From NCBI RefSeq assembly GCF_002029255.1, contig NZ_MZGT01000003.1:1-64000 (forward strand): DNA of 64,000 nt, in the 5' to 3' direction. This DNA is from Clostridium chromiireducens. Its GTDB lineage: Bacteria; Bacillota; Clostridia; Clostridiales; Clostridiaceae. A program made the translations under genes and the position numbers. Shown here in pieces: positions 9,901 to 17,992 of this stretch. Position 1 is the first letter of the stretch. The number at the start of each line of letters is the position of its first letter. Under the pieces are notes generated by a model, which saw only the letters and a program-made list of their open reading frames with translations, made no database searches and was not told the DNA's origin.

Positions 9901-11945
9901 AAATTAAGTTAAATAGTATTGTTCCATACTTTAAAATATGGATAGAACATGATGAAAATGATGATAATATTAAACAAAAATTATTACAGTTACAAGATAG
10001 AATTAATGAATTAGAAATTTATGAATCAAAAGAGCTAAAAATCACATATGATGAAATGAACTTTGAAAAATATGTAAATTTACATTTTGATAAAAATAGA
10101 CTTTATGTAACAAATCCATGGTATTCAAATAGTGTACTATTAAGACTAGCTGAAGTTCTATGTACTTATTTAGGATTAGAGGGTTATGGCAGTAAACTAG
10201 ATTTTTTATTAAGAGCTGATATCAAAGAAATTCAAAAGTACTTTATACAAGAAGACATCAATATACCAGAGGAACTTTTTGAAATGAGAAAAGATTTTGA
10301 GGATGAGGTAGATAAACCAAAGGCAAATTATTCTACACACATTGATAATGAAATTAATGATAAAGAGATACCTCCAGAATTTTATCATATGTCAAAGCAT
10401 GACTATAGTAAAAAGGAGTATATCAAGAAACGTATTCCAAGAGCTGTAAATAATGTAATAGAGCATCTCAAGAAATTACCAGAATATGATTGTTCGCATA
10501 TTGATGGCATTGCAGAGAGTGTTATTAGCGGCATTATAAAGAATGGAAATGAAATAACTGTAATAGCTAGACCTTCAGATGATGGTAAAATCTTGATTTT
10601 TTATCAATCTGAATTCGATGTTCTTGAATATGTAGATGCTGAACTTTGGTATGAAGATGGGATCACTCCCCCTAAACAATTTACGTTTGGTCAATTACTG
10701 AAAATGACTGGTGTGAATAGAATTCCTATTAAAAATATTGATGTTAATGATGCTGAACTACAAACTTTGCTAAATAAGTCTAAGTCTGAAGAGCTAGAAT
10801 TCAATCCTATCCCATATAGTCATTATAAAATAGCAAAAATAATTTCTTCATTTGCAAATAAAAACGGGGGAACATTGATTTTCGGACTTAAAGAATTTTT
10901 ACCCAATTCAAATAAAATCATAGGACTTAGCTCGGATTTCCAAGTTGACAAAATTACCAATAAGGCAATTTCACTACTTACGCCATTACCAACAGTAACT
11001 TATGATTGGGTAAAAAGTGGAGAAAAATCTATTTTTGTAATCAAAACAGAAAAAGCAGTCAATGATGTTTTGTTAGAAAATCAAAAATATATAAGAAAAG
11101 GAGTTAATAGTGTTTTAGAAAATAGCCCACTAGTAGATAAAACTACATTAAGCGTTTCTAATTATAGAAAGACTATAGCGATTATTATTGCAATAGAAGA
11201 CTATATTCCTAGAGAAGAGAATCAAGTTCCAAAAGTAAAATATGCTACAGATGATGCACTTAAATTTAAAGAAGTATTGATAAAGTCACTAGAAGTAAAT
11301 GAGGATGATATTTATATGTATATAAATGAACAAGCGTATAAAAATAATCTAGAGTATGATTTTCAAAACTTATTTCACTGCTTAACAGAAGAAGATCGTT
11401 TAATATTTTATTATGTTGGACATGGTTTCCATAATGGAGTTACTAATTATTTATCAACTTATGATATGCATCGATACCATATAATTGAAACTTCTGTCTC
11501 ATTACGTAAAATTTTACTAGATCCTTTACTAAAATCTAAATGTAAAAATGCTCTTATTTTTATAGATGCCTGTGCCCAAAGCTTTCAGGATGAAAATGAG
11601 AGAAGTAATATTAATGATATTAATCAAGATGAAATAATGATTCTTACGAGTGAGTTTCCATATTATGCAACATTTTTGTCTTGTCAGCCAGGACAAAGTT
11701 CTTATGGAAGTGATATCCTAAAGAATGGAATATGGACATATCATTTAGCCAAAGCATTAAGTGGTAGCGTATCAGAGGTTATACAGCGTAATAAATATAT
11801 CACTGATAGGTTATTGAAAGAGTATCTTTCTAGTAGTGTATGCGCATATACCAAAAAAGAACTTGGATATGATCAAAATCCCAAAGCTATTTTAGATTCA
11901 AGCCACGAAACTGTTATTGTAGAGATAGAAGATGAAAATATTTGA
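6906..11945 (+). CDS. sacsin/HSP90-type ATPase fused to Schlafen-like and caspase-like domains
   Basis: A 1679-residue cytoplasmic protein with a GTAGGTG ribosome site before its ATG. The N-terminus is a GHKL ATPase of the sacsin/HSP90 type: E50 and N54 in YELLQNADDSS, HSGKAF at 81-86, and the glycine lid TGYKGIGFKSVFG at 109-121. A long middle region follows, with a segment around 1130-1290 like the C-terminal part of sacsin-type bacterial proteins (ARPSDDGKILIFY). Residues about 1290-1400 resemble an AlbA_2/Schlafen fold (IISSFANKNGGTLIFGL). The C-terminus (about 1420-1640) is a caspase-like C14 peptidase with H1506 in YYVGHGF and C1556 in FIDACAQ, 50 residues apart as expected for the dyad. 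By analogy the ATPase part would sense infection and unleash the protease. The role is inferred, not shown. Confidence 0.85.
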   Translation: MNRTEFMKVIQKIFTDNTSYNIPGHAANQADAIIALSVDLYTDANRFIYELLQNADDSSCKDYYGIKVWIKVFNDQLVVAHSGKAFDEKDIRGICNINNGTKKSDVKKTGYKGIGFKSVFGQSNNVVIYTDGEFFRFDSSYNFEWKWSITQKEWEIEYNRTFQYPWQIIPIYTKSTEVRGEIRKFISEIGANVATILKINHIKETKDAIENLSQNVNMFLFLKNITEINFEDKVIRIDRNNANRIILNKGEISQKDWLIKNIYLNVSKELKITLSEEQHIPSKLLEANNIEMTFAAQIDKNGIVNLDKEDRVLYSYLPTGETKYALPVLVNTSFLISANRESIHKDSKWNQWLFECISYEIFKWISELVISRISFESYKLIPEESSLGDDLAKSYNRGIKKAKEDIAFILSRQNTLIKISEALIDFTHLSEKNFVGEEPIKNFITKQDSNVTTKFYVKQCMFWSKLKKLGVSSFEWKDFKTFLNSAYFKETHSIQNNIELIIFLKECCESEKIKEVTEEYVSNIPFIWDHKNHINYPKQVCFPVDDDENWNNIENELFFVHKDILDWLLHDLDTKNWLESLGVKEKTDITYITQNIIPNASNYINKDNAIPEIQKLFALYRKGELEENLIKQLSEIKLITTKNTLVQASKCYLSDFYSPRLKIEKIFKEDMFISEKYCYNIHEKDEWRRFFKILGVKEGINPIPFKEKESKYDLLNYGVKADFFSTENMKFNPFINTFWADEFSNIVSLNLINNIENNNKLSFLFWQDFIENNTISEVIKKATAYWGNYGRAGRTSGDEISNYLPWFIKNIKCIPTLNGETYISSEVFLNTEEIKDIAGKYLPVFKGVDLSQDWRSFFNFKTKLELEDYLNILLKISSDIKEDGSIKNENHEKIQSIYSILLDKCVNWSENDIEKVEIWSKSNCLLNSNDIFTKCNNLYYFIDGNESIFQEQYAFIKLNQENRNHQNLKKMLNYFQVKLLSQNQFKLVCDDEEICDNLKIKLNSIVPYFKIWIEHDENDDNIKQKLLQLQDRINELEIYESKELKITYDEMNFEKYVNLHFDKNRLYVTNPWYSNSVLLRLAEVLCTYLGLEGYGSKLDFLLRADIKEIQKYFIQEDINIPEELFEMRKDFEDEVDKPKANYSTHIDNEINDKEIPPEFYHMSKHDYSKKEYIKKRIPRAVNNVIEHLKKLPEYDCSHIDGIAESVISGIIKNGNEITVIARPSDDGKILIFYQSEFDVLEYVDAELWYEDGITPPKQFTFGQLLKMTGVNRIPIKNIDVNDAELQTLLNKSKSEELEFNPIPYSHYKIAKIISSFANKNGGTLIFGLKEFLPNSNKIIGLSSDFQVDKITNKAISLLTPLPTVTYDWVKSGEKSIFVIKTEKAVNDVLLENQKYIRKGVNSVLENSPLVDKTTLSVSNYRKTIAIIIAIEDYIPREENQVPKVKYATDDALKFKEVLIKSLEVNEDDIYMYINEQAYKNNLEYDFQNLFHCLTEEDRLIFYYVGHGFHNGVTNYLSTYDMHRYHIIETSVSLRKILLDPLLKSKCKNALIFIDACAQSFQDENERSNINDINQDEIMILTSEFPYYATFLSCQPGQSSYGSDILKNGIWTYHLAKALSGSVSEVIQRNKYITDRLLKEYLSSSVCAYTKKELGYDQNPKAILDSSHETVIVEIEDENI

Positions 11946-12291
11946 TACGTAGATGTATACGTGTAGGAAGTCTGAAAAAAACTTAAAGCAAGTAGCTGTG
12001 TAATTGTATATGCAAAACAATTTTTAATCAAAGGGAGTAATTACATACTTCTACAAGATATTATTAGTATTTTAAGATAATCCAAACTATAGCAAAGTAT
12101 TGGAATATAGTTACAGGTAGTTTTAGTAAACTTAAACTTCTAATTATTCATACAATAATAAGTTGATGTGACTAGAAAAAAGTACTTAATAACTTAGGTG
12201 TTGCTAATAAATTTAAGTTTTTAAATAGGGAAGGAGATTTATATATGATAAATAACTCCTTCTTTTATATCTCTTTACTATAAAAAAATTT
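11946..12291. other. non-coding gap after the ATPase-caspase gene
   Basis: 346 bp of A/T-rich sequence with no credible gene. Near its 3' end a GGGAAGGAG motif precedes ATGATAAATAACTCC, a possible 13-codon reading frame, but GAAGGAG also pairs with CTCCTTC (about 12229-12265), so a hairpin is an equally good reading. No partner gene for the upstream protein was found here. Confidence 0.5.
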
Positions 12292-12873
12292 TTATGACTG
12301 AAGATTGATTCCAAGCATTTTCGCTTGTTCCTGAATTTCTAAAGGTATTTCATTTCTAGAAGCAGCGCCATCTAAAGTTATACTTCCAAGAATGTTATAT
12401 CCACCAGCTTTAAGTACTATTTCTATAGCTTGCAGAGTACCTTTACTTTGGGTTGGAAGTTGGCTAATCGGAAAAGGCGCATTGCACGCTGTAACCATGA
12501 TAGCCTTTTTCCCTTTGTGTAATGGAATGGGCATTTCTAAACCACTCGCTGCTATTTCCTCAAAGGCAGTAAGGTTTCTATCGATAAGAATTTTTAATGG
12601 CCCAGATATATTTCCAAAATAAGTGGGACTACCAATAATTAGGATGTCAGCAGAACGAATTTTATCCCATACATTATGTCCATCATCTTTAGGAAGAATG
12701 CAGCTTTTATTTGGCCTGCACTGTAAACAGCTTAGACATGGCTTCACGCTCAAATCGTATGAGTGTATCCATTCAACTGTGTGTTTTGAGTCAATTTCTT
12801 TTTCAATACATTTCATTACACCAATAGTATATCCGTTTTTTCTAGGTGAACCATTCAAAAATAGTATTTTCAT
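12292..12873 (-). CDS. flavodoxin-like NAD(P)H-dependent oxidoreductase
   Basis: 193-residue cytoplasmic flavoprotein of the NADPH-dependent FMN reductase / flavodoxin family. The FMN phosphate loop is at residues 8-15 (GSPRKNGY). A second FMN-contact segment is SPTYFGNISGPLK. A cysteine cluster C46-x2-C49-x2-C52 with C58 (KPCLSCLQC) is typical of the iron-sulfur-flavoprotein-like branch, although the exact spacing for a 4Fe-4S site was not confirmed. It probably reduces quinones, nitro compounds or flavin. It is divergent from the MmyB-type regulator at 13005 with a 131-bp shared promoter region, so it is a likely target of that regulator. The ATG follows GGAGGGT. Confidence 0.85.
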   Translation of the reverse strand: MKILFLNGSPRKNGYTIGVMKCIEKEIDSKHTVEWIHSYDLSVKPCLSCLQCRPNKSCILPKDDGHNVWDKIRSADILIIGSPTYFGNISGPLKILIDRNLTAFEEIAASGLEMPIPLHKGKKAIMVTACNAPFPISQLPTQSKGTLQAIEIVLKAGGYNILGSITLDGAASRNEIPLEIQEQAKMLGINLQS

Positions 12874-13004
12874 TAATAATTACCCTCCGTTTCTATATTT
12901 TATAAGATTAGAATATGTTATAAATATAATATAAAGTTCTATGATGATACAGGAGCTTATTTATACTGGTATAAATAATAATAGGATAAAAAGGAAGTTT
13001 AAAT

Positions 13005-13841
13005 ATGGAGAAACAGCGATATAAAGAACTAGGAGATTTTTTGAAAACCCGAAGAGCCAAAATCTCACCATCTGAATTAGGAATTTCAGAAGGTTTAAGA
13101 CGTCGTCGTACACCAGGTCTTAGAAGGGAAGAAGTGGCACATATTGCGGGCATAGGATTGACTTGGTACACTTGGCTTGAACAAGGACGTACTATACAAG
13201 TATCGGCAGAGGTACTGGAAAGCCTGTCCAGAGTTCTAATGCTTAATAAACAAGAGCGAATTCATCTATATACTTTGGCAAGACAAGCTCTTCCAACAGA
13301 TATTCCTTCATACCAAAAATCTGTTAGTCAAATTTTGCAGCATGTGTTAGATAATTTATTATTAAGTCCGTCTTTTATTATGGATACAAGATGGAATATT
13401 ATTGCATGGAATAAAGCTGCAAGTGCTGTGTTTGCTGATTTTAGAAAAATAGATGAAAGCAAGAGAAATATGATTAAGATGATGTTTACATATGATGATT
13501 ATAAGAAATTATTTATAGACTGGGAATCTCATGCACAAGGAATGCTGGCACGATTTCGATCAACAATAGGACACTACATTGAAGACCCTTGGCTTACTAA
13601 AATTATTGAAGATCTTAAAAGAGAAAGTGATGAATTTAATTTATGGTGGACTCGACATGATGTCCAGGGAAATAGTGAAGCGTATAAAAAACTAAAACAT
13701 CCAATTGTAGGTGAACTGTTTTTTGAGTTCGTTAGTTTTGATGTTTCAGATAATTCTAACTTGAAATTAATTGTAAATACACCCTCTTTAGGATCAGATA
13801 CTGATATAAAAGTAAAATCATTACTAGAACACGTTATGTAG
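13005..13841 (+). CDS. MmyB-type helix-turn-helix transcriptional regulator
   Basis: 278 residues. The N-terminal XRE-like helix-turn-helix includes the family signature RRTPGLRREEVAHIAGI (about 35-51) followed by WYTWLEQGR. The C-terminal two thirds (about 105-275) match the MmyB-like ligand-binding domain (ILDTRWNIIAWN-type motif, FSS/WWTRHDV segment), a PAS-like fold thought to bind fatty acids or other small ligands. Divergent orientation to the flavodoxin-like oxidoreductase is the usual arrangement for this family and suggests local control. RBS AAAGGAAG is upstream of the ATG. Confidence 0.9.
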   Translation: MEKQRYKELGDFLKTRRAKISPSELGISEGLRRRRTPGLRREEVAHIAGIGLTWYTWLEQGRTIQVSAEVLESLSRVLMLNKQERIHLYTLARQALPTDIPSYQKSVSQILQHVLDNLLLSPSFIMDTRWNIIAWNKAASAVFADFRKIDESKRNMIKMMFTYDDYKKLFIDWESHAQGMLARFRSTIGHYIEDPWLTKIIEDLKRESDEFNLWWTRHDVQGNSEAYKKLKHPIVGELFFEFVSFDVSDNSNLKLIVNTPSLGSDTDIKVKSLLEHVM

Positions 13842-13952
13842 ATTTTGAATGTCATATATTAAGTGTGGGTTTAATAATAGTTAGTTCACTTAGCACTTTT
13901 ATAATAAGTACTGTATATAAATAAATTATAAACAATTATTTAGGTAATAGGT

Positions 13953-14219
13953 ATGGATATTTTTGATTTATCGCCAGAGGAGCTCACTGCATTAACAGCG
14001 GTTTTATCTATAGGAATTGCAAAACAATATCCTGAAGGAGACCGGTTAGGAGTATTGGCACTTTTTTTCACTAGTATAGGTGATATTCTGGCATTAATTC
14101 AGCTACAGAGATTAAGTATAGCTTCGAGAGCTGATACGGCACAAAATGAGCAAAGTGCACAAAATGAGAACAATACTCAGAACACTCAAAATTCTAATTC
14201 AAATGAAACAAAGGCTTAA
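13953..14219 (+). CDS. small hypothetical protein with Asn/Gln-rich tail
   Basis: 88 residues. Residues 1-55 form an acidic N-terminus followed by two hydrophobic helices (LTALTAVLSIGIAKQY and LGVLALFFTSIGDILALIQL), possibly membrane-associated. Residues 60-88 are a low-complexity Asn/Gln/Thr/Ser tail (AQNEQSAQNENNTQNTQN). The ribosome site is weak (AGGTAATAGG). Proteins of this design are common in clostridia, but no function is known to me. An AT-rich hairpin (about 14298-14322) follows. Confidence 0.65.
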   Translation: MDIFDLSPEELTALTAVLSIGIAKQYPEGDRLGVLALFFTSIGDILALIQLQRLSIASRADTAQNEQSAQNENNTQNTQNSNSNETKA

Positions 14220-14338
14220 CGTTAAAATATTGTATATCATTAAATCTTACAAAATGGATTATGAGAACTCATTTCAAAATATAGTATTGTAGAATATTGA
14301 AATTAATATATTTTTTAATTTCTTTGTAAATGTAATAA

Positions 14339-14623
14339 TACACTTATGATTATCTAATTAGTCAAGCACCAACAGATGAATTAAAACATGCATCTAAATA
14401 TAACTATTTATTTACATTAAATATTACAAGTAATAATTCTAATATGAATGAAAATTTAATGAAACAGAAGATAAATACGATAACAGATACAACTAATAAT
14501 GAAGGTAGTAGTGTAACTAATGCAGCAAGTACAACAAATACTGCTAATTTTATCATATATGTTTGTAAGTTTAGATACAAAAGACTTCGTGTAAATTACG
14601 CAAAGTCTTTTGTTTATTATTAG
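14339..14623 (+). pseudogene. startless coding remnant, unknown family
   Basis: An open frame with no start codon reads YTYDYLISQAPTDELKHASK, then a short hydrophobic strand and a Thr/Asn-rich tail (INTITDTTNNEG ... NAASTTNTANF). It runs straight through the terminator hairpin at 14578-14612 to a TAG at 14621. Amino-acid composition looks coding up to about 14555. It may be the 3' part of a truncated surface or secreted protein. No family was recognised, and chance openness cannot be excluded. Confidence 0.3.
14578..14613 (+). terminator. rho-independent terminator
   Basis: Inverted repeat AAAAGACTT (from 14579) with AAGTCTTTT (ending about 14611), followed by TGTTT. It ends the unit containing the 13953 gene or the remnant after it. 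Confidence 0.7.
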
Positions 14624-14774
14624 TGAGAAAGTATAATCATGATTTATATTAATACATAATAAGAGAAATTGAATGTGATTTTATCACAGAAAAGTGAATT
14701 ATATTTTGCTAAGTTAGAATTAAAAAGTAAAGTGATTATAAGTAGAGGAGTGTTTTAAATGAAGAATGTTCGAT

Positions 14775-15308
14775 TTATTTTACAGTATTATCAATGTAAC
14801 AATTACCTGTACCTCTAAATCCACCACCTGACATATGTCCAGTTCCTTGTGCATTTTCGCGTCCAGCTCCATTTTTGCCTGTTTTTTGACCTGGGGTTCC
14901 AGTGCAATTATAAAGATTATTTTTTAAAGTTTCTTTTAGTAAAACACCTTCTTCATTTGTTATAGTGCCATCTGCAACGGCTTTATCAACTGCTTTATTT
15001 CTTTCTTCAAGTAGAGCTGATTTAAATTGATCTTCTGTCATTCCTTTTTCTTCTGCTAAAGTATACATTGTTTTTCCAGAATTAAGCCCCGCTGTTATTT
15101 CTGCATCTGTCATACCAAGGTTATTTTTTAATATTGATTCTATATAATCATAACCTCTCATTCCTGTAATTCTTCCAAGTCCAGCTCTTTGGTGAGTAGC
15201 AGTTGATGATGATGTTGTTGTTATTTCTGTACTGGCTGCATAGGCAGTTGCACCTAATCCCATTGTAATAGCTAAAGTTAATCCTAATATTAATTTCTTT
15301 GATTTCAT
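14775..15308 (-). CDS. secreted protein, DUF2680/YckD-like
   Basis: 177 residues with a typical signal peptide (MKSKKLILGLTLAITMGLGA, cleavage after about AYA at 24-25). The mature part has a central helical region with LGMTDAEITAGLNSGKTMYT, resembling clostridial DUF2680-type secreted proteins. It ends in a Gly/Thr-rich tail with two Cys (NCTGTPGQK ... GNCYID). Function unknown. The gene is divergent from the two-component system starting at 15521. A perfect 14-bp inverted repeat between them makes it a likely target of that system, perhaps in envelope sensing. RBS GGAGGAC precedes the ATG. Confidence 0.8.
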   Translation of the reverse strand: MKSKKLILGLTLAITMGLGATAYAASTEITTTSSSTATHQRAGLGRITGMRGYDYIESILKNNLGMTDAEITAGLNSGKTMYTLAEEKGMTEDQFKSALLEERNKAVDKAVADGTITNEEGVLLKETLKNNLYNCTGTPGQKTGKNGAGRENAQGTGHMSGGGFRGTGNCYIDNTVK

Positions 15309-15413
15309 TATATAGTCCTCCTTAAATTTTAAGTTAGTGTGAAAGTTTGTTAAACTGTTTTTTAGTTTGATATTGTCTACACACTAATAATAAATCATTT
15401 CTAATATGTAAAA

Positions 15414-15452
15414 GTGTCCTAATTGTGAAATAAAAGTACACAATTAGGACAC
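15414..15452. promoter_or_regulatory. perfect 14-bp inverted repeat, candidate operator
   Basis: GTGTCCTAATTGTG (15414-15427) is exactly inverted at 15439-15452, with an 11-bp A-rich spacer. A -10 hexamer TATAAT (15474-15479) lies downstream and its -35 position (15451-15456) overlaps the right arm, so a bound protein would act on the response-regulator promoter. The divergent secreted-protein gene shares this region. Confidence 0.7.
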
Positions 15453-15520
15453 AATTTTAATTACAGTTGATGATATAATTTAGCCATAGGAACATCAAAA
15501 AAAGATGTGAGGTGATAAAA

Positions 15521-16213
15521 ATGAGTAAAGATATTTTGATTGCTGATGATAATATGGAAATAATTAAAATTTTAAAACCTTATATAGAAAGGGAAGGATT
15601 TAATGTGATTTTTGCACTTGACGGGGAAGAAGCATTATTAAAATTTAAACATTATAATCCTGTATTAATTTTACTTGATATCATGATGCCATTAATGGAT
15701 GGAATTGAAGTCTGCAATAGAATTAGAGAAGAATCAAATACCCCAATTATTATGATAACTGCTAAAAGCGAAGATGCAGATAAGATACTAGGATTAAATT
15801 CTGGTGCTGATGATTATATTGTAAAGCCTTTTAGCCCTGGGGAAGTAGTGGCTAGAATAAGAGCAATACTACGACGCATTACTCCTATTGAAAATAATAA
15901 GCTATCGTTAATTAAATATTCATCACTTGAAATAGATATAAATAATTATGCTGTTAAATTAGAAGGAGTATATTTAAATCTTACGAAAAAAGAAATTGAA
16001 GTTTTATGGATGCTTGCAAGTTCACCTAATAATATTATCAAACGAGATGATCTTTTAGATAATGTATGGGGAATCGATTACTTTGGAGATCCAAGAACAG
16101 TTGATACGCACATAAAGAGAATAAGAGCAAAGCTGGACCTTAATGGACAGTATAATTGGGATATTAAAACTATATGGGGTATGGGGTACAAATTTGAGGT
16201 GAAAGATGTTTAA
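15521..16213 (+). CDS. OmpR/PhoB-family response regulator
   Basis: 230 residues from ATG 15521, which follows GAGGTGATAAAA; the in-frame GTG at 15512 lies within that ribosome site and is unlikely. The receiver domain has D9/D10, phosphoacceptor D53 (LLDIMMP), the T/S in ITAKS and K in VKPFSP. The C-terminal winged helix (about 130-228) has the RTVDTHIKRIRAKL recognition helix. Its 3' end overlaps the histidine kinase by 8 bp, so translation is coupled. It likely binds the inverted repeat at 15414-15452 and controls itself and the divergent secreted protein, but this is inferred. Confidence 0.95.
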   Translation: MSKDILIADDNMEIIKILKPYIEREGFNVIFALDGEEALLKFKHYNPVLILLDIMMPLMDGIEVCNRIREESNTPIIMITAKSEDADKILGLNSGADDYIVKPFSPGEVVARIRAILRRITPIENNKLSLIKYSSLEIDINNYAVKLEGVYLNLTKKEIEVLWMLASSPNNIIKRDDLLDNVWGIDYFGDPRTVDTHIKRIRAKLDLNGQYNWDIKTIWGMGYKFEVKDV

Positions 16214-17978
16214 GAAAAATATTACTTTCAAACTAACTCTTGGATTTTTAGTAATTGTTGTAGTTTCGACTCTTTTTATAGGTATTATAGCTTTAAATAT
16301 ATTTAGAAATAATATTTATGAAGTTAAAAAGAATAATATGAACAAACATGCATTAGCAATTTCTGAAACTATTAAACCATACGTGGAGAATTCTTTAAAT
16401 AATGAAGAGTTTATAAAAATGATACATTTACTAAATGATATTGATAATGCAAAGATTTGGATACTTAATACAGATAAGAGTATTATAACTGCATCGGATA
16501 CTGATAATGATATTAAGTACATTAATGATTCAGAAATAACGGATTTATATAATGATATTAATAGCAAAGTATTAGATGGAGAAGAAGCGTATGACGAAGG
16601 TTATAATCCTTATTATAATGAAGAAATAATGACAATAGCAGTTCCAATAAAAGAGGATAATACCATAATAGGAGCTGTAATTCTAAATTCATCAATAACT
16701 GATTTATCAAATTCCATGAATAAATTCTTTCTAAATTTAATTTTAGCAGTTTTAGGTGAAATAATCCTTGTAGGGGTATTAGGATATTATTTTTCTAGGA
16801 ATATTTCTAGACCAATAAAGAAAATTAATTCATCTGCCTTGGAATTAGCAAGGGGTCACTATGGAATAAAAACAAACATATATCAAAAAGATGAAATAGG
16901 GGAATTATCGAATTCATTTGATTTGTTGTCTTTGAAGCTTAAGTATACTATAGATGAGCTTTTCGAAGAAAAAAACAAATTAAGTAATATTATAACAAGC
17001 ATGAGTGATGGAATTTTAGCTTTGGATAGAAATTCACAGATTATAAATATAAATGAAGCTGCTATAAATCTGCTTTCATATAAAATGATAGATGAAAATG
17101 AAGTCATTAAAATATTAGCAGAATTAGATGTAATTCAAGAATTCAATTCTGCTATATTAAAAAATGAGAAAAAATTAATAATAAAAGAGCATAAAGGTAA
17201 GGTATTGGAATTTTCATTATCTCCTATAAAGAGTAATTCAAATGAGATTATAGGTGGTGTCATTCTTATACAAGATATAAGTGAAAAAGAAAAACTTGAA
17301 CAAATGCGTAAGGACTTCATTTCAAATGTTTCCCATGAGTTTAGAACTCCATTAACAGTTATAAAAGGTAATTTAGAGTCTATTGTAGATGGAATGACAA
17401 AGCCAGAACATGTAGCGGATACATGCATTACACTCATAAAAGAAACAAATAGACTTGAAAGAATGGTTAAAGATTTACTTAATTTAAGCAAGTTGGATTC
17501 AGGCAAATTAGAAATTGATTTTAGTGAATTAGATGTTAATATGCTCATTAATGATACTATAAGAAGCCTTAGGCCATTAATAAGAAATAAGCAGATAGAT
17601 TTGGAATTGTCTTTAGAGGGAAATTTACCAACATTATTAAGTGATTATGATAAATTAAAACAAATGTTAATCATATTTTTAGACAATGCAATTAAGTTTT
17701 CTGAAAATAAAGGTATTTTAAGAGTAACAACATATACAGATAACAAAAATATTTATATAACCATACAAGATAATGGAATTGGTATACCTAACGATGAAAT
17801 TCAGTATTTAGGTGAAAAATTCTACAAGGCTGATAAAGCACGAAATGCAAATGCAGGTGGAACTGGTCTTGGTCTTTCAATAGCAAAAAGATTAGCAAAG
17901 GTTTTAAATGGAAGTGTTTCTATAGAAAGTGATTTAGGAAAAGGCACAACAATAACTATTTCATTTTCAATTATGTAG
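16206..17978 (+). CDS. membrane sensor histidine kinase (HAMP-PAS-HisKA-HATPase)
   Basis: 590 residues. Membrane segment about 9-29, extracytoplasmic sensor about 30-175 (sCache/PhoR-like), second membrane segment about 176-196, HAMP about 197-249, a PAS domain about 260-355, HisKA with phospho-accepting H377 in SNVSHEFRTPLT, and HATPase_c with the N box (DNAIKFS), DNGIGI and GGTGLGLSIAKRL boxes. The layout is that of PhoR/WalK/ResE kinases. It pairs with the overlapping response regulator. The SHOCT gene follows 14 bp later in the same operon. Confidence 0.95.
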   Translation: MFKKNITFKLTLGFLVIVVVSTLFIGIIALNIFRNNIYEVKKNNMNKHALAISETIKPYVENSLNNEEFIKMIHLLNDIDNAKIWILNTDKSIITASDTDNDIKYINDSEITDLYNDINSKVLDGEEAYDEGYNPYYNEEIMTIAVPIKEDNTIIGAVILNSSITDLSNSMNKFFLNLILAVLGEIILVGVLGYYFSRNISRPIKKINSSALELARGHYGIKTNIYQKDEIGELSNSFDLLSLKLKYTIDELFEEKNKLSNIITSMSDGILALDRNSQIININEAAINLLSYKMIDENEVIKILAELDVIQEFNSAILKNEKKLIIKEHKGKVLEFSLSPIKSNSNEIIGGVILIQDISEKEKLEQMRKDFISNVSHEFRTPLTVIKGNLESIVDGMTKPEHVADTCITLIKETNRLERMVKDLLNLSKLDSGKLEIDFSELDVNMLINDTIRSLRPLIRNKQIDLELSLEGNLPTLLSDYDKLKQMLIIFLDNAIKFSENKGILRVTTYTDNKNIYITIQDNGIGIPNDEIQYLGEKFYKADKARNANAGGTGLGLSIAKRLAKVLNGSVSIESDLGKGTTITISFSIM

Positions 17979-17992
17979 GAAGAGGTGATTTT

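Noticed and set aside
12392-12934. Two open frames antisense to the flavodoxin-like gene
   Set aside because: They lie opposite a well-supported gene, have no ribosome sites and have unlikely compositions.
17135-17548. 137-codon open frame antisense to the histidine kinase gene
   Set aside because: Low-complexity Ser/Leu/Ile translation opposite the conserved HisKA region; no start signal.
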